DNA of 53,711 nucleotides, from positions 1-53,711 of the forward strand of contig CAMCKZ010000011.1 in NCBI GenBank assembly GCA_945875545.1, written 5' to 3'. The position numbers and the translations under genes are program-made. Of the stretch, positions 1 through 9,495 are shown one piece after another. This DNA is from Polyangium aurulentum (GTDB taxonomy: Bacteria; Myxococcota_A; Polyangia; Polyangiales; Polyangiaceae). Within the stretch, counting starts at the first letter, position 1. Each line of letters begins with the position of its first letter. The notes beneath the pieces are model-generated. The model made no database searches and was not told where the DNA came from. It saw nothing but the letters and a program-made list of their open reading frames with translations.

Positions 1-1369
1 CGTGGCTCGTGTTGGCGACGAACTGTTCGCGCTCCGCGCCGAGACGTTTTTCCTCCGCGAGGGCATGGTGCGACGCCTCTTGGGCAAGCTTGGCGTTGGC
101 CGTGGCGAGGGCTTGAAGCTGCTTGATGCGGTCGGCGAGGGCATAGGAAAGAAGCAGGAATTCCAGGGCGGAGCCGACCTGCTGCGCGTTGTTGGTCACC
201 GCGTTCGTGGAGACCAAGCCGACGTTCTTCGCCACGACGACAAGGGTCCCGGCGATGAACGCGCCCCACGCCAACAGGAACAGTTTCGCGACCCGGGAGC
301 CGCGCCGGGCCTCGGAGACGCCCGCGCCCACGAGGACGACGGCCCAGGGAAGGATGGTCAGCAGCGCGGTCCGCAAGGCCACGGGGTAGCCGGCGAACGT
401 TGCCCCGAAGACGAGGGACGGAAGCGCGACGGACAGCCATCCCAGGCTGCGGCCCCAACCATGGCGCGGTGAAAGGCCGAGCAGATTACCGGCGAACGCC
501 AGGGAAAAGCCGCCTGCTGCGCCGATCGACCAGGGCGTTGCGAAGTTCAGGAGAGCCAGTTTCGCCGGGTGAGCAAAGACAAGCATACCACCGATAGCCA
601 TAGCACAGACACAGTATGACAGCAAATATCCGACGTAATAGGCGTAGGCGGCGGAACGGGTCGCGAGGGCGACGAGGGCGTTGTACGCCGCCATGATGAG
701 GAGGGCGCCGAAGAACAGGCTTTGCGCGAGAACGTCGGAACGGCGATGAGCTTCGTCGACGGTGCGGGTGCGCAGGGCAAATGGGAGCTGGTGCGAATGG
801 GTGCCGAAGGATTTGACGTAGAAATAACTGCGACCCGGCGCGACGGAAAAGCGAGGAAATCGCCCGGGCGTTTCCCATTCTGCGAGGGGCACTTGGTCCC
901 CGGAAAGCCGGAGCCTTGGGGCCGAGGTCGCCGCGTCTGCCTGCGCGAAGTCGAAGACCTCGAGCCGATCAGCCTGCCCGTAGCCGTGTTCCAAGACGAG
1001 AACTTCCGCCTCGGGGGACCGTCGATCATCGATCGCAAAGCGCGCCCACGTGGCACCGGTGCGGTACCCGAAGCTCGGCACGTCTTTGGCACTGGGTGCA
1101 AACTGCACCTTTCCGGAACGCACCTCGTCGAAGGTAAGAAGGCCCGTGGGGTCGTAGGCAACTTCGAGGCGCTTGCCGAGGCCTAGCTCCGTGAAGCCCG
1201 GTTCGACGACCACCGTGTCGGCAACCGCGGGCCTCGGCCACAGAAACAGCAGCGCGAGGGCAAACAGCGCAAATCCCCGACGAAGAAGCCAGTTATCCCC
1301 CGGCGCAAAATGCGCGGCAGACGCCGCGGCTCTCGGGTGCTCGCGCGCGGTCACGTGTGCGGTCCCCAT
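1..1369 (-). CDS. 7TM-DISM sensor histidine kinase (3' end outside window)
   Basis: The visible part is an N-terminal hydrophobic signal-like segment ending AVA-D, an extracytoplasmic sensor region of about 200 residues, then a run of hydrophobic helices as in 7TMR-DISM proteins. A coiled-coil linker rich in Ala, Gln and Glu follows. The last readable residues are QFVANTSH, which match the start of a HisKA H-box (F.AN.SHELRTPL), so the phosphoacceptor His is the last whole codon and the kinase catalytic domain lies beyond the left edge. Likely role: membrane sensor kinase reading a periplasmic ligand, possibly a carbohydrate as known for DISM domains. Start ATG at 1369 was read from the reverse strand; the frame stays open upstream and no clear Shine-Dalgarno is visible, so the start is uncertain. 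Partner regulator is not in view. Confidence 0.8.
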   Translation of the reverse strand, partial: MGTAHVTAREHPRAAASAAHFAPGDNWLLRRGFALFALALLFLWPRPAVADTVVVEPGFTELGLGKRLEVAYDPTGLLTFDEVRSGKVQFAPSAKDVPSFGYRTGATWARFAIDDRRSPEAEVLVLEHGYGQADRLEVFDFAQADAATSAPRLRLSGDQVPLAEWETPGRFPRFSVAPGRSYFYVKSFGTHSHQLPFALRTRTVDEAHRRSDVLAQSLFFGALLIMAAYNALVALATRSAAYAYYVGYLLSYCVCAMAIGGMLVFAHPAKLALLNFATPWSIGAAGGFSLAFAGNLLGLSPRHGWGRSLGWLSVALPSLVFGATFAGYPVALRTALLTILPWAVVLVGAGVSEARRGSRVAKLFLLAWGAFIAGTLVVVAKNVGLVSTNAVTNNAQQVGSALEFLLLSYALADRIKQLQALATANAKLAQEASHHALAEEKRLGAEREQFVANTSH

Positions 1370-1526
1370 CCGCAGCAGTTTCGCGGCGAACGGGACCGGT
1401 GTCAACCTGTTCGGGGCCTCACGGGCGAAACGTGCGCACGGTGGATCTTCGTCGCGGGCAAAAGCGGCGCGGCACTGTCGGACCACGCGGGCAAGGCACG
1501 CGATGACCGTGCAGACTACACGCGTA

Positions 1527-2552
1527 TTACGACGGCGTTAGGGGACGAAAGAGCGCCGCTTCGATGCAGTTTCCGCCGCGATCTTGAGCGCGTTCGAGAG
1601 CCTGGAGGGCGTCGGCGCGAAGCTCGGCGCACGTGCGCCGGTGGCCATCGAGGCTCGCGATGCCGACGCTCAAAGTGATGCGAATTTGCTGGTGGGAGTC
1701 GTCTGTAAAGGTTGCGTCGCGAACGGTTCGCCACAACTTGTCGGCGATGGTCAGCGCCCCCAAGCCGTCGGCTTCGGGTACCAAGACGCCGAAGCGTTCG
1801 CCGTCGAGGCGGCAGAAGACGTCGTCGCGGCGAAACTGGCCCAGCAAAAGTTCCGCGAGCTGCATGAGGACGGCCTCGCCCGCTTGCCCGCCGAAGGACC
1901 GAACGACCTCGGCGAAGCGATCGACCTCGAAGGTGATGAGCGTGAGGGGCCGACGATAGCGCTCGGAGCGGCGCACTTCGCGCTCGAGGGCGTCGGTCAA
2001 GACGCGCTCGTTTGTGAGGCCCGTGAGGCCATCGGAGCGCATTAGTTCGTAGATTTCGTCGTGGTACGCGGCCTCGACGTCTGTGGCGGCACGGAAGCGC
2101 AGCACGACGCGATCGATGCGAAGGCGATCGCGATCGCGCAGGGGTTCGTTCGTGATGCGCGACTCGTTCAGGAAGGTGCCGTTGCGCGAGTCGCCGTCGG
2201 TGATGCGCCACTCTCCATCTTCGAAGGAGAGCGTGGCGTGTTGCCGGCTCACGCGGTCGTCGTTGATGATCAGATTCGCTTCCGGCGACCGGCCGATGAC
2301 GAAAGGGGCCGATTCGAGAAGGAACCTGCGGCCTCGTTCGGGGCCATGAATGACGACCACAAATCCGTTCAGCTTCAGGGACGGCGCCGATGACAAGCGC
2401 TGCCTGGATGGACGAGGGGCAGGGGGATTTTTAGACGACACCAGGGCACCGTACCGGACCTGGGGCTCCGACTCAAATGCCTCGACGCTTTGGGAGTTGA
2501 AGAGGGAAGCCGCCGTTGAAAATGCGCTCGCGGCCGAGGCGATCTTCTCCAT
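1527..2552 (-). CDS. FHA-GGDEF protein with degenerate active site
   Basis: 341 aa. Disordered N-terminus (1-60), FHA domain about 67-150 (GRS with R88, RVSRQH, N124 of SRNGT), then a GGDEF fold about 171-335 starting RSDGLTGL. The signature reads DGERF (250-254) instead of GG(D/E)EF, so the residue that should be the catalytic Glu is Arg, and diguanylate cyclase activity is doubtful. The inhibitory-site RxxD is intact: RRDD at 241-244, exactly five residues before the signature. FHA domains bind phosphothreonine; degenerate GGDEF domains with an I-site can act as c-di-GMP receptors. I infer a protein joining Ser/Thr-kinase signalling to c-di-GMP. The ATG at 2552 overlaps the end of pgi by 80 nt in another frame; an in-frame GTG near 2442 is an alternative start that loses only disordered sequence. 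Confidence 0.88.
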   Translation of the reverse strand: MEKIASAASAFSTAASLFNSQSVEAFESEPQVRYGALVSSKNPPAPRPSRQRLSSAPSLKLNGFVVVIHGPERGRRFLLESAPFVIGRSPEANLIINDDRVSRQHATLSFEDGEWRITDGDSRNGTFLNESRITNEPLRDRDRLRIDRVVLRFRAATDVEAAYHDEIYELMRSDGLTGLTNERVLTDALEREVRRSERYRRPLTLITFEVDRFAEVVRSFGGQAGEAVLMQLAELLLGQFRRDDVFCRLDGERFGVLVPEADGLGALTIADKLWRTVRDATFTDDSHQQIRITLSVGIASLDGHRRTCAELRADALQALERAQDRGGNCIEAALFRPLTPS

Positions 2553-3897
2553 GGGTTCCGTCGCCGACGCCGGCTTCCAAGCCCTCTTTGATGTGGGTTT
2601 TGATAAGCTGCACGCCGGGCTGATCGTAGGGCTCGATGCCGTACATTGCCGCGGCGATGTAGGTCACGGTTTCGAAAAATACGAGGAGAGCGCCGAGGCT
2701 CGAGGCGTCGAGGGTTTGCGTGAAACGAATGGCCGCCGTGGGGCGACCTTCGCCCGCGAGCGCGAGTTCCGTAGCGAAACATTCGAGCGACAAAATCTCT
2801 CCGAGCGAGCGACCTCGCATCGACTCGAGGCCATCGCCGAAAGAGCGATGAGGCTCGATGACCGTGCTTGCATCGCGACCGAGGGCATCGATGAAGATCA
2901 CCAACTTATCGCGGCGGCCCGCCAAAAGAAGTTGCGCGAACGAGTGCTGATCGGTGGGGCCCACGCCCGCCACCGGCCCCGCAGGCCCGGCGTCTTTTGC
3001 TCCTGTAAGTGAGGTTTTTCCCAGGCTTTCGGCCCATAGCTGCACAAACCACGCACCGACGCGGCCAAGTTTTTGCGCGTAAGGCAAGAGCACTTGCGTG
3101 CCGATGTGCATCTCCAAATCGAGGCCGACAATCACGCTCGCCAGCTCCAGTGCGGCGTTGCCGATGGGGTCTGAATCGGTGGCATCGATGCGCGACAACT
3201 CTTCGGCCATCGCGCGCCCACCGTCGACCAAGGCCTGCATATCGTAACCCAAAAGGGCCGCGGGAAGGAGGCCCACGGCGGAGAGAACGGAGAACCGCCC
3301 GCCGAGCTGGAAGGGCATATCGATGACCGTGGCCTCGATGCCGCGAGCCCATTTGCGAATGGCTGTTTGCGCGTTGGAGCGGTCGGCGGTGATCTCGTTG
3401 GTCACCACGGTCACACGCTCGCGGCCGTACAGCGCACCGACCTCGGGCCGCGCCAAACGGTCCAAAATCGACGCGAGGGCCATCGTTTCGGTGGTGTCGC
3501 CGGACTTGGAAATAACCAGGAAATGCGCGCCTCTGGCAAAGCCTTCTTCCAAAATAGCTTGACAGCGGTCTGGATCCATGTGGTCCAAAACATGAAGGCG
3601 CTTGCCCTTCCACGGCGACGCGGGGCGAAGGGCTTCGTGAATCGTCGAGGCACCGAGGGCCGAACCACCGATGCCCAAGAGAATGATGTCGTCGGCGGTG
3701 ACCTCGGCGACCCGATGGCGAATCGCCTCAAGGGGCGCATCTGCAAGAAACCGCGCGAAGGGTTGGTCGTAGAGGCGATTGACCGTGCCGTGATGGGCCT
3801 GAGCCCGCGCATGAACACTCTCTTCGTGGAGGGCGTAGTCACCCTCAAGTCCGCGGGTTGTGGATCGCTGCGTGTCGACGAAGAAAAAGGAGCTCAT
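2473..3897 (-). CDS. pgi: glucose-6-phosphate isomerase
   Basis: 474 aa cytoplasmic enzyme interconverting glucose-6-phosphate and fructose-6-phosphate. Family landmarks in order: GIGGSALG (75-82), the phosphate-binding SKSGDTTET (130-138), catalytic Glu in LWAESLGK (E290), GPTDQHSF (313-320) and the C-terminal QPGVQLIK with the active-site Lys (433). The length fits the short bacterial Pgi type. About 40 residues follow QPGVQLIK, rich in Gly and charged residues and without similarity I recognise; this tail overlaps the start of the FHA-GGDEF gene. No clear operon partner upstream. Confidence 0.95.
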   Translation of the reverse strand: MSSFFFVDTQRSTTRGLEGDYALHEESVHARAQAHHGTVNRLYDQPFARFLADAPLEAIRHRVAEVTADDIILLGIGGSALGASTIHEALRPASPWKGKRLHVLDHMDPDRCQAILEEGFARGAHFLVISKSGDTTETMALASILDRLARPEVGALYGRERVTVVTNEITADRSNAQTAIRKWARGIEATVIDMPFQLGGRFSVLSAVGLLPAALLGYDMQALVDGGRAMAEELSRIDATDSDPIGNAALELASVIVGLDLEMHIGTQVLLPYAQKLGRVGAWFVQLWAESLGKTSLTGAKDAGPAGPVAGVGPTDQHSFAQLLLAGRRDKLVIFIDALGRDASTVIEPHRSFGDGLESMRGRSLGEILSLECFATELALAGEGRPTAAIRFTQTLDASSLGALLVFFETVTYIAAAMYGIEPYDQPGVQLIKTHIKEGLEAGVGDGTHGEDRLGRERIFNGGFPLQLPKRRGI

Positions 3898-4012
3898 TGT
3901 ACGGCGATGTTACCCATGTTGCCGACGCTGGCGAACTTCTAACGACCGGAATCGACGGGCGATTTTAGGCAATTGCATCTGTGCGATCCGAGGGCGGAGG
4001 GCCGTTCTGGGG

Positions 4013-6529
4013 CTAACCGTCGATCGATACGAGGTGCAGAAAAGCTGCTGCGTTTGCGTCGATCACCAACGGATCAACTTCGAAGTGCACGACCATCAGT
4101 CCTTCGCCCTCGTCGTCCACCAGGGTGTGGTGCACGAGCCAGCGCGCCTGCGTGCGATCGACTTCTATAAACGATGGATTGCGCGCCTGCGTCACCGTGG
4201 CGAAGGGCACCGCGATGATGGCCTCGAGGTGGGCGCTGAGAGAATCTGTGAGGACTGCACCCATTCCTGATTCGTCGCAGAGACGTTCGAGGGCCGCATC
4301 GCGGTCGCCGCGCGCAATGGCCATGAGCACGCGCCACACATCGCTGCGCAAACGAACGAGGCGCGCTTTCTCAAGGCGTTCCGCTTGCTCGGTGTCTTCT
4401 TTGGCGGGCTTGGCCGCGGGCGTTTCGCCGCTTCGTAGACGCTCCCACTCATCGAAAAGACTGCCGTCCACGCTGCGCACAAGAACCTCGAGGTCGCGCT
4501 CGTAGGCGAATAGTTCGGCCGTCTTTGCGGCATCGGGAACGCCTTGCGCCAAGGTTTTGTAGACCTCCGCCAAGTAGCGAAGCAGGAGGCCCTCGGACCG
4601 CTGCGCCTCAAGCCAACGCACGTAACTCGAAAAAGTGTGAAACTCCTCGAGGACTTGCCGCGCCAAATGTTTCGGTCGCAGCTCTTCACCTTTTGCCCAT
4701 GGCTGGCGCAAAACGAAGTCGGCGTAGGCCTCTTCAAGAAACGCGAGGTTCGGTGGATCGGCCCGCACGTCGTCGAGGGCGGCCATGCGTTCGTCGTATG
4801 GAACGCCGGCCTGTTTCAGCTCCGCAATTTTTTCGCCGCGAGCCTTGTCGAGGCGTCTGTCCAGGAGAGAACCAGGGTTTTCGATCACCGACTCTACGAT
4901 CGAGATCGCGTCGAGGGCGTAAGTCATGCTCTCGCGATCGAGTTTGCCAAGGGCATCCACGACGAACATTCCGAGATTTTGGAGGAGTCCGAAGTCGTCT
5001 TGGAAGGAGCGATCCACCGCGAGGGTCAAGGTGCCGTCGATATGTGTAAACTGCACAATGCCCGACTGTTTCAGTCCGCGCACGAGGGCCATGGTGTGTT
5101 TGCGATGCCGCCTGCGAGAGCCGCTGGTCTCGTGGCACGTGCGCAAAGCGCGGCGCAGAGAGGCCGTGCCGCTGTGGCCGCGGAGAGCGGTCACGATCAT
5201 CGGAACGCTAGGGCGAAAGCGGCTCACGAGAGGTTCTGGGCGTGCGGCCATGAGCTTCTCAAACGTGGTGCGATCCCAGTGCGCGTAGCCGAAGTCCGGC
5301 GCCTTCTTGCGAACGATGCGCTTCTTCTTGATGGCGTCGCCGCCGGCTTTGAGTTCGAGGCGAAGATTTTCGATCATGTGCTCGGGTGCCTGCACCACGA
5401 CGGACCCTCGAACGTCGTGCCCACGGCGCCCCGCGCGGCCGGCGATCTGATGAAATTCGCGCGCGGTCAAGATGCGCACTTTGGTGCCGTCGTATTTGCA
5501 AAGTTGCGTGAAGACGACGGAACGAATCGGTACGTTGACCCCGACGCCGAGGGTGTCGGTGCCACAAATCACTGCCAATAGCCCCTCTTGCGCGAGTTTC
5601 TCGACCAGCAACCGGTACTTCGGAAGGAGGCCCGCGTGGTGCATGCCGACCCCTTGACGAAGAATGCGCGAAAGCTCTTTTCCGTAAGGGCTATCGAAAC
5701 GAACAGTCTCCAAATGCTCCGCGATGCGCTTGCGCGTGTCTTTGGCCACGAGGTCGAGGGAGAGAAGTTTTTGTGCCTGCTCGGCGCACGCGCGCTGCGT
5801 GAAGCAGACGAGGTACACGGGCGTACCGCCGCTTCGGCCGAGGTCAAGAATGGTTTCGTGGAGGGGAAGTTCCGCGTAATGCCAGTCGAGAGGCACGGGC
5901 CGTGCTGTGCCAATCACGTGGGAAACAGCACGTGTTCCGCGCGCTTCAAGGTCTTTGGCGAGGGTCGTGGTGTCGCCCAAAGTTGCGCTCATCAGCAGGT
6001 ACTGAATGTTCGGCGCAATCAGCAGTGGAAGCTGCCACGCCACCCCGCGCTCTCGGTCTCCGTAATAGTGAAACTCGTCCATGCAGACTGCATCGACTTC
6101 TGCGCGCAAGCCGTCGGCGAGGAGCATGTTCGACAAGACCTCTGCGGTGCACACGGTGATCGGCGCGTCGCGATTGACCGAGCCATCGCCGGTGGCAAGG
6201 CCGACTTTGTCGGGCCCAAAGAGGCGACAGAGATCAAAAAACTTTTCGCTGACGAGCGCTTTTATAGGACATGTCCACACAAACCGCTTGCCCTCCGCGA
6301 GAGCCTTGAACGCAAGCCCGACCGCGACAAGGGATTTTCCCGACCCCGTTGGCGTCTCAAGAACCACAGAGGCATCGCTGTAGAGTGCAAGTAGTGCATC
6401 TTCTTGTGCAGAATACAGAGACCCGTGGGCCTGGTTTGCCCACGCAAGAAAGAGGTCCAGCGCCTCGTCGGCGGGAATGGGCCGCGGCGGAAGTCGCTCT
6501 TCAAGAGGCCAGGAAGGTGGGAGTTCCAT
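4013..6529 (-). CDS. Ski2-like DEAD/DEAH-box helicase
   Basis: About 838 aa. Superfamily 2 helicase: Walker A TPTGSGKS (Lys about 65), motif Ia/Ib CPIKALV, motif II DEFHYY (about 150-155), motif III SATL, CGTDTLGVGVN (motif V) and motif VI QIAGRAGRRG. The order and the DEFH form resemble Ski2/Mtr4-like RNA helicases. The C-terminal half (about 450-838) is alpha-helical and looks like the DUF3516-type extension of bacterial Ski2-like proteins; function there is unknown. Likely an ATP-driven RNA or DNA unwinding enzyme. I chose the ATG at 6529, preceded by GGGAG. A TTG six codons upstream (6547) is also in frame. Confidence 0.88.
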   Translation of the reverse strand: MELPPSWPLEERLPPRPIPADEALDLFLAWANQAHGSLYSAQEDALLALYSDASVVLETPTGSGKSLVAVGLAFKALAEGKRFVWTCPIKALVSEKFFDLCRLFGPDKVGLATGDGSVNRDAPITVCTAEVLSNMLLADGLRAEVDAVCMDEFHYYGDRERGVAWQLPLLIAPNIQYLLMSATLGDTTTLAKDLEARGTRAVSHVIGTARPVPLDWHYAELPLHETILDLGRSGGTPVYLVCFTQRACAEQAQKLLSLDLVAKDTRKRIAEHLETVRFDSPYGKELSRILRQGVGMHHAGLLPKYRLLVEKLAQEGLLAVICGTDTLGVGVNVPIRSVVFTQLCKYDGTKVRILTAREFHQIAGRAGRRGHDVRGSVVVQAPEHMIENLRLELKAGGDAIKKKRIVRKKAPDFGYAHWDRTTFEKLMAARPEPLVSRFRPSVPMIVTALRGHSGTASLRRALRTCHETSGSRRRHRKHTMALVRGLKQSGIVQFTHIDGTLTLAVDRSFQDDFGLLQNLGMFVVDALGKLDRESMTYALDAISIVESVIENPGSLLDRRLDKARGEKIAELKQAGVPYDERMAALDDVRADPPNLAFLEEAYADFVLRQPWAKGEELRPKHLARQVLEEFHTFSSYVRWLEAQRSEGLLLRYLAEVYKTLAQGVPDAAKTAELFAYERDLEVLVRSVDGSLFDEWERLRSGETPAAKPAKEDTEQAERLEKARLVRLRSDVWRVLMAIARGDRDAALERLCDESGMGAVLTDSLSAHLEAIIAVPFATVTQARNPSFIEVDRTQARWLVHHTLVDDEGEGLMVVHFEVDPLVIDANAAAFLHLVSIDG

Positions 6530-6617
6530 GGCTCCCGCAGCTAACAAGAAAAGCGTCGCAGATTTTGGCGAAAACCCGATTTCGGTCCACCGGGCCAGCT
6601 GCCCCTCGAACGCTCAC

Positions 6618-8267
6618 TTACTGGAGCGGAACGACGTGGCCCGCGGGGCTTTCCAGTAGGAAAAAACCTTGCGAAGCGCCTCGCAGACTCTGGTTGTATT
6701 CCTTGATGGTGTACCCCCAAGCCTCTGCCGCCATCACCTCGCGGGCCATCGTTCGGTAACTCTCGTCGCCGGTTCGCTGCCACCCGAGACCGAGAGCGAA
6801 GGCAAACATCGGATTCAGTCCCGGGAGAGCCGTGCGGTTGTCGCGCGCGCGGCATACGTAACGGAAGCTTGCAGTATGCAAGGATGGTTCGTCGTCCGTG
6901 GCGGGGTCCGGATCCGCGGTGAAGCTTGTGCTTCGATCGCTCGCGGGAACAAAGCAGCCCTCCTTCAGCCAACGCACGGCTTTCGTGGCCGATTGCAGGT
7001 AAATCGCGTCTCCCGACGCCCGGTATAGGCGGTACAAGGCCTCGACGAGAAGCGTCGTCATGAAGGGCGAACCGGCGCCCAGTCCGGTCGATTCATTCAC
7101 GTCAAACCAAGCCCCTCGGCGATCTTGGATGAACGCGCCCGTGAGCCCCGAGACGCCCGCCTGGGACGGGTACTTTGCCGCCATCGCGTCTTGATGGCTC
7201 ACGGAAAGCGAGCCCACGGTGCGGGCGGCCGCAAGGTAACTCGCGTTGCCGGTGACTTCGTAGACGGGAATGAGGCTCAAGATCGTCCACGCGGGAACGC
7301 GCTCGGTCCACGGGTACGACGGCGTTTGGCGCGCAACATCGGCGACGAATGCGTCGGCAATTTCCTGGGCAACCGCGAGGGAGCGCGCGTCGCCGTTGAC
7401 CAGGTAGTCTTCGACAAGACCAAGGGCGTACATGCGGCGCACGATGTTGAAATCAATGGGAGTCGTGGTCTCCGTGTCGGGCCTTGCGGAGTAGGTTCCG
7501 CGCCGCGATCCACCGTGTTGAATTTCGCCCTCGCGGTACGTCGTGACCTCGTCGTTGATGCGCGCGAGGAGGTCCGCGGAAATGCCAACCGACATCATAT
7601 GGCTGTAGAGTGCATGCACATGGTCGTAGTAGTTGCGCACGTGGGGCTCCGCATCGCTTCCTCGCGGCGGATTGGAAACATCCTGAAAAACAGCGGCTGC
7701 GCGGCGAAAAAAGGCCGGGGCCAGACTTCCGGTCTGTGCATTCTGCACAGGTAGTCCCAAGGCTCCCGTGCTGGCCCACCGCTGCGCCGGGGCCGACGCG
7801 CGCACGAGCGACGAGCGCACCATCGTCGCGTCGCCGGGCAACACGCGAGGACTCACCCCGCGAAGCCTGAGGGACACGGGCGTGGCCACCGGAGCGGGCG
7901 CGGTAAACTCGACGAGCACACTTCGCAGTGACTTGTCGGGCCAGCGCGCCAGGACGCGCACGCGTCGCGCGAGTTCCGTTGAGCCTTGGAAAACCTGTAG
8001 AAAGCCTGGCTCCGCGAGCTCTCCGACGGAAAACGGGATTCCGGCGGAGAGGGTGTCGGGCAAGGTGCCAGCGCCCAAAACGACGACCGAAATGGTGACG
8101 TCGCCGGTGACCGGGTCGGTAACGGGGTTGGGCGCGGGGTTGGGCGCGGGGTTGGGCGCGGAACCGCCGTCCGCGGGGCTTGGCGCGGGGCTGGAGGGGC
8201 TCGATGGGCACGCGGGAAGGCACGACGCGGACAGCCAGGCGGCAACAAAGAGGGTCTGTCGGCGCAT
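6618..8267 (-). CDS. lipoprotein with YetA/PcRGLX-like N-terminal domain
   Basis: 549 aa. Signal peptide with a lipobox ending LPAC (C20), so probably a lipid-anchored envelope protein. A Pro/Ser/Ala linker with NPAP repeats follows. Residues about 58-130 (AGTLPDTLSAGIPF... then W.DKSLRSVLVEF) resemble the N-terminal barrel of PcRGLX/YetA-type proteins associated with rhamnogalacturonan lyases. The rest is helix-rich with repeated Tyr/Trp/Ala patterns, compatible with an alpha/alpha-barrel of carbohydrate-active enzymes. I infer a surface polysaccharide-binding or degrading protein; the catalytic class is not provable from sequence alone. The gene stands alone, divergent from msrA across a 72-bp gap. 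Confidence 0.6.
   Translation of the reverse strand: MRRQTLFVAAWLSASCLPACPSSPSSPAPSPADGGSAPNPAPNPAPNPVTDPVTGDVTISVVVLGAGTLPDTLSAGIPFSVGELAEPGFLQVFQGSTELARRVRVLARWPDKSLRSVLVEFTAPAPVATPVSLRLRGVSPRVLPGDATMVRSSLVRASAPAQRWASTGALGLPVQNAQTGSLAPAFFRRAAAVFQDVSNPPRGSDAEPHVRNYYDHVHALYSHMMSVGISADLLARINDEVTTYREGEIQHGGSRRGTYSARPDTETTTPIDFNIVRRMYALGLVEDYLVNGDARSLAVAQEIADAFVADVARQTPSYPWTERVPAWTILSLIPVYEVTGNASYLAAARTVGSLSVSHQDAMAAKYPSQAGVSGLTGAFIQDRRGAWFDVNESTGLGAGSPFMTTLLVEALYRLYRASGDAIYLQSATKAVRWLKEGCFVPASDRSTSFTADPDPATDDEPSLHTASFRYVCRARDNRTALPGLNPMFAFALGLGWQRTGDESYRTMAREVMAAEAWGYTIKEYNQSLRGASQGFFLLESPAGHVVPLQ
8124..8161. repeat. 12-bp tandem repeat coding NPAP units
   Basis: Three perfect copies of GGGGTTGGGCGC (8124-8159) plus two bases lie inside the lipoprotein gene and encode the Asn-Pro-Ala-Pro linker on the minus strand. 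Because the unit is a multiple of three, copy-number slippage would only change linker length. Confidence 0.9.
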
Positions 8268-8339
8268 CGGCCAAGTATGCGCCGCCTTCGCGACGCGCGC
8301 CCATTGCTATTGTTGGACCGCGGCTCCATTGTCTGAAGA

Positions 8340-8969
8340 ATGTTCACCAAGTCCACCGGCGAAAAACTTCCCGCGTCGCACGATAATCTTCCCGGTCGCT
8401 CGCTGCCGATGCCCATTCCCGAGACGCACGAAGTCCTTGGAACTCCCTTGGATTTGGCCGGCCAAGGCACAACCCTGGCCGTGTTTGGCCTCGGATGTTT
8501 TTGGGGTGCGGAACGCCTTTTCTGGCGCATGAAAGGCGTGCGTTCAACGGCCGTTGGCTATGCGGCCGGCTCGACACCGAACCCGACTTACGAAGAGGTT
8601 TGCAGCGGCGGCACCGGGCATTCGGAGGTTGTGCGCGTGGCCTTCGATGAGGCCGTCGTGAGCTTCGAAAACTTGCTCGTTGCCTTTTGGGAGAGCCACG
8701 ATCCAACGCAAGGCATGAGGCAAGGAAACGACGTGGGAACGCAGTACCGCTCGTGCATTCTCACGACCACCGAGGCTCATCTCGCGGCGGCCAAGGCCAG
8801 TGCGGAGCGCTACGAAAAACAGTTGACCGCGGCGGCGCGCGGGGCCGTAACAACCGAGATCGAGTCTCTACGCGTTTTCTATTTTGCGGAGGGCTATCAC
8901 CAGCAGTATCTACACAAAAACCCTAATGGTTACTGCTCGTTGCGTGGAACAGGCGTACACTGTATGTGA
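8340..8969 (+). CDS. msrA: peptide methionine sulfoxide reductase MsrA
   Basis: 209 aa, close to the length of E. coli MsrA. It reduces methionine-S-sulfoxide in proteins. The catalytic motif GCFWG is present (C53) and the C-terminal recycling cysteines occur in [13 protein letters not shown] (C199 and C208). Family landmarks VGYAGG-like (AVGYAAGS), HSEVV and [10 protein letters not shown] are all visible. A second ATG at 8409 is possible; neither start has a strong Shine-Dalgarno. Monocistronic by appearance. Confidence 0.95.
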   Translation: MFTKSTGEKLPASHDNLPGRSLPMPIPETHEVLGTPLDLAGQGTTLAVFGLGCFWGAERLFWRMKGVRSTAVGYAAGSTPNPTYEEVCSGGTGHSEVVRVAFDEAVVSFENLLVAFWESHDPTQGMRQGNDVGTQYRSCILTTTEAHLAAAKASAERYEKQLTAAARGAVTTEIESLRVFYFAEGYHQQYLHKNPNGYCSLRGTGVHCM

Positions 8970-8983
8970 TACGTTTAGCGGGC

Positions 8984-9021
8984 AAAAAAAAGAGAGACGA
9001 CGGCAAATGCGGTCGCCTCTC
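8984..9021 (-). terminator. Rho-independent terminator after the 89-aa ORF
   Basis: On the minus strand a 10-bp stem (GAGAGGCGAC with GTCGTCTCTC, one G-T pair) encloses a 10-nt loop and is followed by eight Ts. It lies 47 bp past the stop of the minus-strand small ORF and faces the msrA end. Confidence 0.85.
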
Positions 9022-9067
9022 GTGAGACCGAGAACCTTGCGGCTCGCGCTCTCTTGCCGATCCAATG

Positions 9068-9337
9068 TTATGGCGTGCGCTTGACGCGTGGTGCTACTGG
9101 GATCTTCGCAGCCTTGGCGCGCGCGCTGTCGAGTTTACGACCCTTGGAGTCGCGATCGATGAGCCAGCGCAGGTACGACGAAGCGGTGACGTCGATGCGT
9201 TCGCCGCTGGATTCTTCGATCTCCCGTGAGCGATCGATGACGCAAGCCAGAAGGGTTTCTTTCTCGCTCTTCGAAAGCTTGAGGGTGATGAGAATGTCGC
9301 GGAGGGTCGTGCGGTCGGTCTTTGGTGGGCGTGGCAT
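9068..9337 (-). CDS. small hypothetical protein, possible ribbon-helix-helix type
   Basis: 89 aa, basic at both ends. The centre (LKLSKSEKETLLACVIDRS, then SSYLRWLIDRD) has the beta-strand/helix/helix look of small Arc/CopG-like DNA-binding proteins, with a Lys/Arg-rich C-terminal tail. I do not recognise a named family, so the DNA-binding idea is a guess. The ATG at 9337 is preferred over an upstream one because homology-like character begins at MPRPPK. A convincing terminator follows it, which supports a real transcription unit. Confidence 0.5.
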   Translation of the reverse strand: MPRPPKTDRTTLRDILITLKLSKSEKETLLACVIDRSREIEESSGERIDVTASSYLRWLIDRDSKGRKLDSARAKAAKIPVAPRVKRTP

Positions 9338-9495
9338 GGTTGCGGTCTTACCGCGTGTGCATGACCAATGCAAGCTAACGAGTCGCAAACTGTCGTTCGT
9401 CTATGGGCCGTGAGACGACACACGGATGCTGACGTGTTTTGGGCGTTTGCTGTGCAGCACCCGTGCGGGCGTTGGCTTGGTCCAAACAGCGGACG

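Noticed and set aside
8124-8161. Possible CRISPR-like array
   Set aside because: Direct 12-bp units with no spacers, encoding a Pro-rich linker.
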